17,427 nt of DNA from CAITQP01 sp964533145 (GCA_964533145.1 CAZHLG010000016.1:1-17427); one strand, 5' to 3'. Shown: positions 1-6,497, counted from the stretch's first letter. Notes: generated by a model from the sequence alone, not told the origin. Made by a program: numbers and translations.

Positions 1-903
1 GGCTTGCGGGAATTCGGCGACCAAGGTCGCGTTCTCGAGGGCTATCGGGCGAGAGGCGGCGTCGCGCCCTTCGCCGCCGCCGCCGCCCTGCGCGACCGTA
101 ACCGTGTTTTTTGCGACATCCTTACCCACGATGTAATACGGCGCATCATACGGAGTTTTCTGCGTGATTGTGAACCCGTGCCGTTCACCGATCGTCAGAA
201 AAACAGCGCCCTCATGCCGGCCGATCACCTCGCCGCTTTCGTCGAGCACCGGCCCCGGCTCCGCCGCAATATAGTGCGCGAGAAATTCCTTGATATCGAG
301 ATCGCCAAGCATGCAGATGCCCTGACTGTCTTTCTTTGCCGCCGTAGGCAGGCCGAATTTCTTCGCAAGCACGCGCACCTTGCTCTTATGCATCCCTCCA
401 AGCGGGAAAAGCACATGCGAAAGATCTTCGCTCGTCAGGCGGTACAAAAAGTATGCCTGATCTTTTGCTGGGTCAGCGGCCTTGGCAAGAATGGCCGTAC
501 CCTCGGCGTCCGTACGAATCCGGGCATAATGCCCGGTCGCGATCGCATCCGCTCCGTGTGCGCGGGCAAAATCCCAGAACACGCCGAACTTGATCTCTCG
601 GTTGCACATCACATCGGGATTCGGCGTCCGGCCGGCTCGGTATTCTTCGATCATATACTCGGCGACGGCACGCTTGTACGCATCTTCGGCATCGCATTCA
701 AGGAACGGTATGCCGAGATGCGCCGCCACGCGCATGGCATCAAGACGATCCTCGCGGAAACTGCATTCGATGAAATCCGGCTGCCACGTACGGATAAAGA
801 CGCCGACGACGCGGTACCCCCGCCGCAGCAAAAGCGCGGCGGCGACCGAAGAGTCTACCCCGCCTGAGAGCCCCACGAACACGGTGCGTATCGCGCTGTC
901 CAT
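1..903 (-). CDS. mnmA: tRNA-specific 2-thiouridylase MnmA (3' end cut off by window edge)
   Basis: MnmA activates U34 of tRNA-Lys, -Glu and -Gln with ATP and transfers sulfur to make 2-thiouridine in the wobble position. The reading frame is open from an ATG at 903 to base 1, giving 301 codons of a protein usually about 350-370 residues long, so the C-terminal part lies outside. The PP-loop SGGVDSS is at residues 13-19. The two catalytic cysteines are present: Cys100 in PNPDVMCN and Cys197 in DSQGICMLG. GHYAR is also visible between them. A five-glycine run lies near residue 272, before the C-terminal barrel. No Shine-Dalgarno sequence precedes the ATG; a -10-like hexamer lies only 9 bases upstream. 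The gene is transcribed alone, downstream of a terminator. Identification is firm from the motifs. Confidence 0.95.
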   Translation of the reverse strand, partial: MDSAIRTVFVGLSGGVDSSVAAALLLRRGYRVVGVFIRTWQPDFIECSFREDRLDAMRVAAHLGIPFLECDAEDAYKRAVAEYMIEEYRAGRTPNPDVMCNREIKFGVFWDFARAHGADAIATGHYARIRTDAEGTAILAKAADPAKDQAYFLYRLTSEDLSHVLFPLGGMHKSKVRVLAKKFGLPTAAKKDSQGICMLGDLDIKEFLAHYIAAEPGPVLDESGEVIGRHEGAVFLTIGERHGFTITQKTPYDAPYYIVGKDVAKNTVTVAQGGGGGEGRDAASRPIALENATLVAEFPQA

Positions 904-912
904 TACGCACAT

Positions 913-941
913 ACCATAGCAAAATAAAAAAAGCGCGCCAA
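913..941 (-). promoter_or_regulatory. Predicted mnmA promoter
   Basis: On the minus strand, TTGGCG (941-936), a 17-base spacer and TATGGT (918-913) are followed by 9 bases and then the mnmA ATG. A start site about 7 bases past the -10 would give a leader of only 2-3 bases. The -35 element lies inside the hairpin of the preceding terminator. The match to consensus is moderate (4 of 6 at -35). Confidence 0.45.
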
Positions 942-953
942 CAACAGGCGCGC
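921..953 (-). terminator. Rho-independent terminator of the upstream minus-strand gene
   Basis: Read on the minus strand, a 7-bp stem GCGCGCC/GGCGCGC with loop TGTTGTT is followed by TTTTTTTATTTT. It sits 10 bases past the stop codon of the gene ending at 963 and separates that gene from mnmA. Confidence 0.9.
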
Positions 954-962
954 CCGGACACA

Positions 963-1355
963 CTACCGTTCCGAAAAGACAACGTTCAACTCACTGATAA
1001 TCTGCTCGTTCGAAAAATTCGGACGATACACAAACCCAAGAACACGTGGATATTTTTTCTTGTGTTCATCAAGCAAACGACGGCTTCCCTTGATATTGCA
1101 TGGCACCCACATTGTCTTGTGCAGAATGAACAAATCGGTCCCTAAAGCAAAATCTTCGCGCGCGGTTGCCTGTCGTGCTTCTCGAAACGGGAAAGACTCG
1201 TCGGAAATGCACTGTCTCATAAAAAGCGCATTCAACCGCTTTGCACAATCGGCTTCTTGCTTCCATTGAAAATGGAATGCGTCAACGATATGCTTGACGC
1301 ACTTAAGTACCGTTTCGTTCGAGACGCCGTTCCCCAAGGCGATATTGCACGACAA
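963..1355 (-). CDS. Hypothetical protein, possibly a PD-(D/E)xK-like nuclease fold; main open part of a probably frameshifted gene
   Basis: I do not recognise this protein with certainty. The open part encodes 130 residues from a TTG codon at 1355. Its second half reads as acidic residue, GTD, a short hydrophobic strand, then VPCNIKGS and a basic helix. This resembles the D...(D/E)xK core of restriction-like nucleases, except that Asn stands in the (D/E) position, so activity is doubtful and the fold call is inference. Base composition is visibly more AT-rich than the neighbours. TTG is a poor start with no Shine-Dalgarno sequence. A better start is the ATG at 1447, which has a -10 element 7 bases before it; one extra base in the A-run at 1354-1359 would join the two frames into about 161 residues. 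A clean terminator follows, suggesting the gene is or was expressed. Confidence 0.55.
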   Translation of the reverse strand: MSCNIALGNGVSNETVLKCVKHIVDAFHFQWKQEADCAKRLNALFMRQCISDESFPFREARQATAREDFALGTDLFILHKTMWVPCNIKGSRRLLDEHKKKYPRVLGFVYRPNFSNEQIISELNVVFSER

Positions 1356-1447
1356 AAAATCTTGAGTGACTCGCTGTAATAAGTAAGGAAATTGATGATT
1401 TTCTGGCGCAGACCACTGCGAATTCTAAAATATGGAGATTGTTCCAT
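1356..1447 (-). other. Probable 5' part of the same gene, in another frame
   Basis: From ATG 1447 a frame reads MEQSPYFRIRSGLRQKII and on to about residue 31 before reaching the run of six A (six T on the coding strand) at 1354-1359. A single-base insertion in that run would continue it in the frame of the 130-residue open part. The in-frame upstream region of the longer ORF meets a TAG without any ATG, so the joined reading is the more natural gene. Confidence 0.45.
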
Positions 1448-1454
1448 ACTGTGT

Positions 1455-1460
1455 ATTTTA
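1455..1460 (-). promoter_or_regulatory. -10 element for the gene starting at 1447
   Basis: TAAAAT on the minus strand (5 of 6 to TATAAT) lies 7 bases before the ATG at 1447. No convincing -35 was seen. The spacing matches that of other units in this window and supports 1447 as the true start. Confidence 0.4.
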
Positions 1461-1519
1461 ATTGTGAACGAATGATTCTATCGGCAGCACTATATACCAA
1501 ATGAAAAGCGGGGCAAACC

Positions 1520-2449
1520 CTAATAACTGTTCGCCACGAATTCGACGAGCACGAACGAGACCCAGAACACGAGCAGCATGCGTGCCTCGCGGCGGGTGAT
1601 CGTCCGTCCGGAACGCATGAAATGGAACAGTATGACCGACGCAAAAAGCATGAATATGCCCGTGATGTAGATGATGCGCTTCGGGAACGCGAACGGGTTC
1701 GCCAGCGCAAGGATGCCAACCACGATCGTGGCGTCCGCAAGCACCGTGCCGAGGATATCGCCGACAGCGAGCGAATCATTGCGCTGTCTGACCGATTTGA
1801 GCGAGAAAAAAAATTCGGGGAGCGTCGTCCCGAGTCCGACGACGAGTAGGCCGATCAGCACGGGATTGACGCCAAGCATGCCGGCGATCGCCGCCGCTGA
1901 TTCGACGGTGAAATGCGCCCCGACAAGGAGTATGCCCATCGAGGCAAGCAGCATGGATGCGTTCTTCCAGCGCGGACCGACGCTTTCAGCAGGAGCAGGT
2001 TCGTTCCCGCCCTCGCGCAAAGACACGTAGTAGAAAATGCAGCCGAGCAAAACGAGCGCCGCGCCCTCGATGCGGGTGAAGCTGCCGTCAAAACCGAGCA
2101 CGAGCGGTACGAGCAACAGGAGCGGATATGCGACATGATGGCGCAGGATCTTGCTCTCGATGCGCACGCCACGGCCGGCAAGAAAGATAATGAGCGCGAG
2201 CACAAGCGTAAGATCGGCGATGTTTGAACCAAAAAGGACCCCGAGACCGAACGAAGGAACGCCAGAAAACGCGGCTTTGATCGAGATGAACGTCTCCGGA
2301 AGAATGGAGATCACGGCGACAACGATGAAGCCGACCGCATACGAAGAGAGTCGGTAGCTCTGTGCGAGGCGCCCGGCATACCGCGTAGCGAGCGTGGACC
2401 CCTTGGCTACGAGGGCGAGCGCGGCGATGAATATGAGAATCTCCTGCAT
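1520..2449 (-). CDS. Sodium/calcium exchanger family protein (CaCA superfamily)
   Basis: This integral membrane antiporter of 309 residues resembles the bacterial YrbG/CaxA-type exchangers, which swap cations such as Ca2+ for Na+ or K+. Two inverted alpha-repeats are visible: the first with SILPETFIS (Pro-Glu at 51-52) and GSN at 74-76, the second with GTTLPEFFFS (Pro-Glu at 211-212). About ten hydrophobic segments span the protein, with a charged loop near residues 144-163. In the second repeat the usual GSN-like site reads GTVLADA, an unusual change that could alter the ion preference. The start is the ATG at 2449, 9 bases after the exonuclease stop, with TAAGG upstream; this is one of the few plausible ribosome binding sites in the window. 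It is probably cotranscribed with that exonuclease. The substrate cannot be settled from sequence. Confidence 0.88.
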   Translation of the reverse strand: MQEILIFIAALALVAKGSTLATRYAGRLAQSYRLSSYAVGFIVVAVISILPETFISIKAAFSGVPSFGLGVLFGSNIADLTLVLALIIFLAGRGVRIESKILRHHVAYPLLLLVPLVLGFDGSFTRIEGAALVLLGCIFYYVSLREGGNEPAPAESVGPRWKNASMLLASMGILLVGAHFTVESAAAIAGMLGVNPVLIGLLVVGLGTTLPEFFFSLKSVRQRNDSLAVGDILGTVLADATIVVGILALANPFAFPKRIIYITGIFMLFASVILFHFMRSGRTITRREARMLLVFWVSFVLVEFVANSY

Positions 2450-2458
2450 GTATGTACC

Positions 2459-3052
2459 TTACAGCGCGAGCAGCTTTTTGAAAAGCTCGTAATCGGCGCG
2501 GGCGTCCGAAAGCGCCGAGTGCGCGTTCTCGTTCACGATGCCGAAACGCTTGCACAGCTCGCCGAGCGAGTAACGCACGAGGTCCGGTGAATCATGCAGT
2601 TTTGCGTATGCCATCGAAACAGTATCAAGACGATGGTAATGCATCTTATTCGGAATGCCTCGCGCAGAAAGGTGCGCGTCGATGAAAGCCGAGTCGAACG
2701 CGACATTATGTGCGACCATGATCGCGCCTTCTGTCCGGCGGGAGAATTCGAGAAGCGCCTCCGCTGCCGGAACAGCGCGAGCCCAACCTGTCGGAGTATA
2801 GCCGTTCACCCGCAATGCGGCCGGGTCGGCCGATGCGATGTTCTCGGGACGGATCTTCGCCGACCATTCGTCGACGAGCTCAAACGCCGGCCGCTCCCCG
2901 GACCAGTCCTGCCGCACCCGAACCACGGCGATCTCTATGATCTCATGGACGCGCGGATCGAGGCCGGTACCCTCGATGTCGACAAAGGCAAGTTCCATGG
3001 ATTTCATTGCGCCGGACTTCGTCGGCAACGGAGAATGTTTCTGGTCTTCCAT
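2459..3052 (-). CDS. DnaQ-like (DEDDh) 3'-5' exonuclease
   Basis: This RNase H-fold 3'-5' exonuclease resembles the proofreading epsilon subunit of DNA polymerase III and related stand-alone enzymes. With the start at 3052 it has 197 residues. The Exo I motif is DIEGTG (Asp25, Glu27), Exo II is HNVAFD (Asp120) and Exo III-epsilon is HSALSD (His178, Asp183), so all four acidic residues and the His are present. Exo I has Gly where DxET is usual. An in-frame ATG at 3088 would add 12 residues. I prefer 3052 because a TATACT hexamer lies 7 bases before it and AAAGGAG lies 13 bases before it. The ATG at 3088 has TATAAT 8 bases before it, so it remains possible. The gene leads the pair with the exchanger. 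It could be the proofreading subunit or a repair or RNA-trimming enzyme. Confidence 0.9.
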   Translation of the reverse strand: MEDQKHSPLPTKSGAMKSMELAFVDIEGTGLDPRVHEIIEIAVVRVRQDWSGERPAFELVDEWSAKIRPENIASADPAALRVNGYTPTGWARAVPAAEALLEFSRRTEGAIMVAHNVAFDSAFIDAHLSARGIPNKMHYHRLDTVSMAYAKLHDSPDLVRYSLGELCKRFGIVNENAHSALSDARADYELFKKLLAL

Positions 3053-3059
3053 GTGCTTC

Positions 3060-3065
3060 AGTATA
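3060..3065 (-). promoter_or_regulatory. -10 element for the exonuclease start at 3052
   Basis: TATACT on the minus strand with 7 bases to the ATG at 3052. A competing TATAAT at 3102-3097 lies 8 bases before the in-frame ATG at 3088. Either would produce an mRNA that begins at or almost at a start codon. Confidence 0.4.
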
Positions 3066-3081
3066 CTCCTTTCTGCGTTTT

Positions 3082-3110
3082 TTGACATATTGCTACATTA
3101 TATGTAGTAT
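3082..3110 (+). promoter_or_regulatory. Predicted promoter of the 111-aa gene
   Basis: A perfect TTGACA (3082-3087), a 17-base spacer and TAGTAT (3105-3110). Initiation near 3117 gives a leader of about 12 bases before the ATG at 3129. The -35 box overlaps the upstream ATG option (3088) of the divergent exonuclease gene. Confidence 0.6.
3093..3107. promoter_or_regulatory. Perfect inverted repeat in the divergent promoter region
   Basis: CTACAT, three bases, ATGTAG. It covers the minus-strand TATAAT and part of the plus-strand spacer and -10, so a bound repressor could block both directions. It may also be chance in AT-rich DNA; only one copy was noticed. Confidence 0.3.
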
Positions 3111-3128
3111 GAAAAAAATATCTGACAT

Positions 3129-3464
3129 ATGACATCTGCAACGACCAAAGCAACGAACGTCCTCGGACTCATCGTACTCCTTGCCATCGGCATGCCACTT
3201 GCCTACTCTCTCCATCGGGAAAAATACGACATCGCACTGCCCGACGGCACTCGCGCAATAATGAAAGGAGGCAACTGGAGCGATATATGGGACGGATCAA
3301 CAGTGATACTCTCCATCAATTCGGGTGTCACTATCGCAACCAGAAAGAAAGATGAGACTCTTTGGGCCAACGAGTACTTCAAGGAGCCATCCTCGCAAGA
3401 CCGCATCGATTCATTCGTGATCGACGGGGCCTGGTACTACACAGCCTATGTGACATTGCTATAA
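3129..3464 (+). CDS. Small membrane-anchored or secreted hypothetical protein
   Basis: This 111-residue protein is not recognised. Residues about 10-27 form a single hydrophobic segment (NVLGLIVLLAIGMPLAYS) after a short N-terminus with one lysine, consistent with a signal anchor or uncleaved signal peptide. The remaining 85 residues are polar and rich in Asp, Trp and Tyr, and look like a small extracytoplasmic beta domain. There are no cysteines and no catalytic motif was seen. It is monocistronic, with its own TTGACA promoter and a strong terminator touching its stop codon. This supports a real, separately expressed gene. No Shine-Dalgarno sequence precedes the ATG. Confidence 0.65.
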   Translation: MTSATTKATNVLGLIVLLAIGMPLAYSLHREKYDIALPDGTRAIMKGGNWSDIWDGSTVILSINSGVTIATRKKDETLWANEYFKEPSSQDRIDSFVIDGAWYYTAYVTLL

Positions 3465-3490
3465 AACCGCCGTACGGCGGTTTTATTTTT
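3463..3490. terminator. Bidirectional terminator between the 111-aa gene and obg
   Basis: A 22-base perfect palindrome (3463-3484): a 9-bp stem AAAACCGCC/GGCGGTTTT around GTAC, flanked by T-runs on both strands (TTTTATTTTTT on plus). It overlaps the stop codons of both convergent genes (TAA 3462-3464 on plus, TAA 3485-3483 on minus). Confidence 0.92.
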
Positions 3491-4478
3491 TCAGTATGTT
3501 CACCAGCTCATCCATGAATGCTTTCACGGAATCGTCGTCGTACAGCGTGATCGCGTAGACTTTTTTGCCGAGCTTGGAAAATTCCTGCATCTTTTTTTGC
3601 ACCAGTTCCTCACGGACACCCGCTTCGAGGACATCGGTCTTGGTGAGCACTATGATCTCCTCTTTTGCATCGAGCCCCTGACCGAATTTGTGCAGTTCGG
3701 CGCGCACTTCTTCGTACGCGCGCTTCATGCCGCCGCTTTGCGCGAGCTCGTTCTCAAACGAGACCAGATGCACGAGCATCTGCGTGCGCTTGATATGGCG
3801 GAGGAATTTCACGCCGAGGCCGCGGCCTTCCGCCGCGCCCTCGATGAGGCCCGGGATATCGGCGAGCGTGTAGCCGTAGCAGTCGCCGAGGTTCGGGTCG
3901 AGCGTAGTGAAGGCGTAGTCACCCACTTTGGCTTTGGCGCGCGTGAGCGCGTTGAGCAGCGAGCTCTTGCCCGCATTCGGCAAACCGACCAAGCCAGCAT
4001 CGGCGATGATCTCAAGCTCCACATGAAAGTCGGCCTCATCCCCAGGGCGCCCCGGCGTCCATTCTTTCGGAGAGACGTTGGTCGAACTCTTGAAGTATTC
4101 GTTGCCGCGACCGCCGCCGCCGCCTTTCAAGACCTGCACGCGTTCGCCTTCCGTGAGGAGCTGGAACGATTCGCCCGTCGCCATGTTCGTGACGATGGAG
4201 CCGATCGGCAGCTTGATCGTAATATCGTCTCCGTCCGCGCCGTGCAGGCTGCGCGAACCGCCCGGACCGCCGTCTTTCGCGGCGAACTCAGTCGTATGGC
4301 GGTATTGTGCGAGCAGCTGGTTGTCGCGGACGGCAAGTACGTATACATCGCCGCCGCGGCCGCCGTCGCCGCCGGCAGGGCCGCCCTTCGGAATGAATTT
4401 TTCCCGGCGCCAGCGCACGACGCCGTCGCCGCCCTTTCCGGCGGAGGCGTGGAAGTTCATTTCGTCGACGAGTGCCAT
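3483..4478 (-). CDS. obg: Obg/CgtA-type GTPase
   Basis: Obg is an essential GTPase that binds the 50S ribosomal subunit and links ribosome assembly with (p)ppGpp signalling. The 331 residues contain the glycine-rich Obg fold (about 1-158, with repeated GGxGG turns) and the G domain. G1 is GLPNAGKSS (165-173), the switch I region contains FTTLDPNLG, G3 is DIPG (207-210) and G4 is TKTD (279-282) instead of the more usual NKxD. A clear SA-type G5 is not visible. The protein stops right after the G domain, so the C-terminal OCT domain of many Obg proteins is absent. There is no Shine-Dalgarno sequence. The gene is monocistronic, ending in the shared terminator and divergent from the 97-aa membrane protein gene. 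Confidence 0.95.
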   Translation of the reverse strand: MALVDEMNFHASAGKGGDGVVRWRREKFIPKGGPAGGDGGRGGDVYVLAVRDNQLLAQYRHTTEFAAKDGGPGGSRSLHGADGDDITIKLPIGSIVTNMATGESFQLLTEGERVQVLKGGGGGRGNEYFKSSTNVSPKEWTPGRPGDEADFHVELEIIADAGLVGLPNAGKSSLLNALTRAKAKVGDYAFTTLDPNLGDCYGYTLADIPGLIEGAAEGRGLGVKFLRHIKRTQMLVHLVSFENELAQSGGMKRAYEEVRAELHKFGQGLDAKEEIIVLTKTDVLEAGVREELVQKKMQEFSKLGKKVYAITLYDDDSVKAFMDELVNILKK

Positions 4479-4486
4479 ATATCGAG

Positions 4487-4520
4487 ATACTACTATATTT
4501 CAAGCTTTTTTGCCATTATA
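4487..4520 (-). promoter_or_regulatory. Candidate obg promoter elements
   Basis: Minus strand TATAAT at 4520-4515 would give a leader of about 30 bases. TAGTAT at 4492-4487 lies 8 bases before the ATG, like other starts here. Neither has a good -35, so the choice is open. Confidence 0.3.
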
Positions 4521-4521
4521 C

Positions 4522-4550
4522 TTGACTTTTTATAATAAATATGATAATAT
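4522..4550 (+). promoter_or_regulatory. Predicted promoter of the 97-aa membrane protein gene
   Basis: TTGACT (4522-4527), a 17-base spacer and TAATAT (4545-4550) in very AT-rich DNA. This gives a leader of about 30 bases with no Shine-Dalgarno sequence. GATAAT at 4543-4548 is an alternative -10. Confidence 0.55.
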
Positions 4551-4587
4551 AGTCATAATAATTTCTGAACTTTAAAAAAACATACTA

Positions 4588-4881
4588 ATGAGAAACTTCT
4601 TAAAAGAAAGTCGGGATTTTATCCTGCAGCTGGTTGCGTGCGTGGCTGCGTATACTATCGGACCGTGCGCAATCTTGGTCTATTACATAATCCCGTTCTG
4701 CGAAAGCCATGAGGCCTACTTACGGAAGACGGAGTTAGGAAATTACATCCTCTTTGGTGCGACCTATCCGATCCTTCTCTTTCCGTTTGTGATGTTCCTC
4801 TGTTATCTGGTGGTTTTCCTGATTGAGTACATGACAGGAAAGTATTTTAAATACTTTCACGTATTCGGGACCGGGAGCTGA
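4588..4881 (+). CDS. Small two-TM membrane protein, unknown
   Basis: This 97-residue protein is not recognised. Two hydrophobic segments are clear, about residues 13-36 and 54-81, separated by a charged loop with Glu and Lys; the C-terminal tail is short and aromatic (GKYFKYFHVF). The N-terminus has three positive charges in its first eight residues, suggesting it faces the cytoplasm. GC content is clearly lower than in the flanking obg and MYG1-like genes, a possible sign of recent acquisition or weak selection. It is a single-gene unit with its own promoter and a strong TTCG-loop terminator. Candidate roles such as a small transport accessory or immunity-type protein cannot be supported from sequence. 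Confidence 0.65.
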   Translation: MRNFLKESRDFILQLVACVAAYTIGPCAILVYYIIPFCESHEAYLRKTELGNYILFGATYPILLFPFVMFLCYLVVFLIEYMTGKYFKYFHVFGTGS

Positions 4882-4904
4882 TCATTCGCATAACGACAAT
4901 GCAC

Positions 4905-4930
4905 AAAAACCTGCTTCGGCAGGTTTTTAT
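4905..4930. terminator. Bidirectional terminator with TTCG tetraloop
   Basis: A 10-bp stem AAAAACCTGC/GCAGGTTTTT closed by TTCG (4915-4918). T-runs on both strands let it end the 97-aa gene on plus and the four-gene operon on minus, whose last stop codon begins at 4932. Confidence 0.93.
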
Positions 4931-5868
4931 TATTTTACCTGCTCTTTCGATATGGCGATTTTTGCAAGCGCGAGCGCCCCTTCTTTGGTCTTGGCGACGG
5001 CAAGGAAGCGCGCACGATGGCAGAAGAGCGCATCGGCGACGCCGGTGACGCTGGCAAGTTCGGCGTCGCGCAGACCCGCCCAGCTTTCAGGCAAAAGAAT
5101 GCGATTCTCGTACGTGCGCTCGCCGGCGGGGACGACGTTCACTCCCCAGCCTTTCGTGCCGCGGCGCGGCGTGACAACGATGAGCGGCTCGGGATGCGCG
5201 ACAAGCGTTTCCTGCCACGGGCAATTCATATCGATCGCGACGACGCGCTTGTCTTCGGCGGCGGCATATGCGGCCTCGACGATACTGCGCGCGTCGAGCG
5301 TATCGCGGGCGATGACGACCTCGCGCAGAATGATCTCTTTGGCAAGATCGACGAGCTTCAAGAACGCCGAATCATACGTATCGTCACGTTCCTTCCACGT
5401 CGGGCGGTGCATGTACAGAAAACTCTGGAGCGTATACGGATAGGTTTCGCCCGTCGGCTGCACGATCGGCATGCCGTTGTCGTCTGCGTCGATCGGAGAC
5501 GCGAGCGTATGGTCGATGCGCGCGGCGATCTCCGCCGCGACGGAATCCGAAATGCCCGGCGCACCCATGGCGGAGATCGCCGCACCGTATTCCTTCCAGA
5601 CAAGGCCGAACGATGCGTACGGAATGCCGCTTGTGCGGACGCCGCCGCCCTCAGGCATATGATGGTCGAAGCGATGCGAAGCAGGATCATTGACCATGCC
5701 CACATCGACGGCATACTCGGCGGCCGCGATCACCTGCTCATCGCGCGTCCGGACGATCGTGCCGCGGCCGCCGAGTACGATCTGCAGCACGGCGCACGCA
5801 AAAACATCGTCGGCATGATACTTGCCGTTATGCGTCGCTATGACCGGTCGTTTCGAAAAAAATCCCAT
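4930..5868 (-). CDS. MYG1/UPF0160 family protein (DHH-type phosphoesterase-like exonuclease)
   Basis: The 312-residue protein matches the MYG1 (GAMM1) family, whose eukaryotic member is described as a 3'-5' RNA exonuclease; the bacterial role is not established. The N-terminal metal-site motif THNGKYHADD is at residues 12-21 and the DHH triad is at 68-70 within RFDHHM. A downstream conserved segment begins near Pro-Trp-Gln in the second half. The start is the ATG at 5868, only 2 bases after the dedA stop. An in-frame ATG at 5901 would overlap dedA and adds nothing conserved. It is the last gene of a tight minus-strand operon, directly before the TTCG terminator, and translation probably depends on coupling because no Shine-Dalgarno sequence is seen. 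The family call is strong; the reaction is inferred. Confidence 0.88.
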   Translation of the reverse strand: MGFFSKRPVIATHNGKYHADDVFACAVLQIVLGGRGTIVRTRDEQVIAAAEYAVDVGMVNDPASHRFDHHMPEGGGVRTSGIPYASFGLVWKEYGAAISAMGAPGISDSVAAEIAARIDHTLASPIDADDNGMPIVQPTGETYPYTLQSFLYMHRPTWKERDDTYDSAFLKLVDLAKEIILREVVIARDTLDARSIVEAAYAAAEDKRVVAIDMNCPWQETLVAHPEPLIVVTPRRGTKGWGVNVVPAGERTYENRILLPESWAGLRDAELASVTGVADALFCHRARFLAVAKTKEGALALAKIAISKEQVK

Positions 5869-5870
5869 GT

Positions 5871-6491
5871 TTATTGCTGTTCGATTTCGGGTGCGCCCCA
5901 TTCTTCTATCAGCTCGATCAGCAGATTGACGATCTTCAGAAATACCATCACACCAATGATGCCGAGAAGGATGATCAGGCTGAAATTGCGCACATTATGG
6001 CTGAATGCCAGCGCCTTTGTCGAGAAAAAATAGCCGAGCCCGAACATGCCGCCGAACCACACCGCGCTCGACAGCAATTCGGCCAGACAGTACTTGCGGA
6101 AATCGGCTCGTACATATCCGGCAAAGACAAGCGTCGCATTGTTGACTCCGTAAATAAATTTTGACGCCACGATGGACCAGAACGGGCGCTTGCGGAACTG
6201 CGGAAGGAAGTGCAGGATGCGCCGCGTGAGGAACCGCAAAAACGGGCTGCGCGGAAAACGCCGTCCGAGATACTGCCCGAGGCGATAGCCGAGGATCGTC
6301 TTGGCAACGGCGGCCGCGATGGCGACAGCTATCGTCAGCGGAAAAGACAAGATGCCAAGATGCGCGAATACGCCGGCAATGATGAGCGCGATCTCCCCTT
6401 CCCAAAAAATGGCGAGAAAAAGCACGCCGTACGCAAGCAGAATATGATGCTCGACGAACGATGACAGCAGATTGAGGAAATAACTCATCAT
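5871..6491 (-). CDS. DedA family membrane protein (SNARE-associated / VTT domain)
   Basis: DedA proteins are multi-pass inner-membrane proteins implicated in lipid carrier recycling (undecaprenyl phosphate or phospholipid flipping) and membrane-potential homeostasis. The 206 residues include about five hydrophobic segments. The family's acidic site appears in FWEGEIALIIAG (near 30-41). The conserved central loop appears as SKFIYGVNNATLVFAG, corresponding to the usual GRFIPGxRxxxxxxAG, here with Lys and Asn in place of the family's arginines. The start is ATG-ATG at 6491/6488, 6 bases after the holin-family gene stop. It is the third gene of the operon. No Shine-Dalgarno sequence is present. 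The specific lipid substrate cannot be determined. Confidence 0.9.
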   Translation of the reverse strand: MMSYFLNLLSSFVEHHILLAYGVLFLAIFWEGEIALIIAGVFAHLGILSFPLTIAVAIAAAVAKTILGYRLGQYLGRRFPRSPFLRFLTRRILHFLPQFRKRPFWSIVASKFIYGVNNATLVFAGYVRADFRKYCLAELLSSAVWFGGMFGLGYFFSTKALAFSHNVRNFSLIILLGIIGVMVFLKIVNLLIELIEEWGAPEIEQQ

Positions 6492-6497
6492 ATGCGG

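Noticed and set aside
61..90. GCC/GGC repeat run in mnmA as a microsatellite
   Set aside because: It encodes a five-glycine linker in frame; short and imperfect.
4..867. 287-codon open frame on plus
   Set aside because: It lies opposite mnmA, whose motifs and catalytic cysteines are on the minus strand; the frame is a shadow caused by high GC.
3597..4535. 312-codon open frame on plus
   Set aside because: Antisense to obg; composition is Ala/Arg/Val-rich without recognisable motifs.
5017..6033. 338-codon open frame on plus
   Set aside because: Longer than the real minus genes beneath it, but it crosses the MYG1-like and dedA genes and is Arg/Asp-rich low-complexity sequence.
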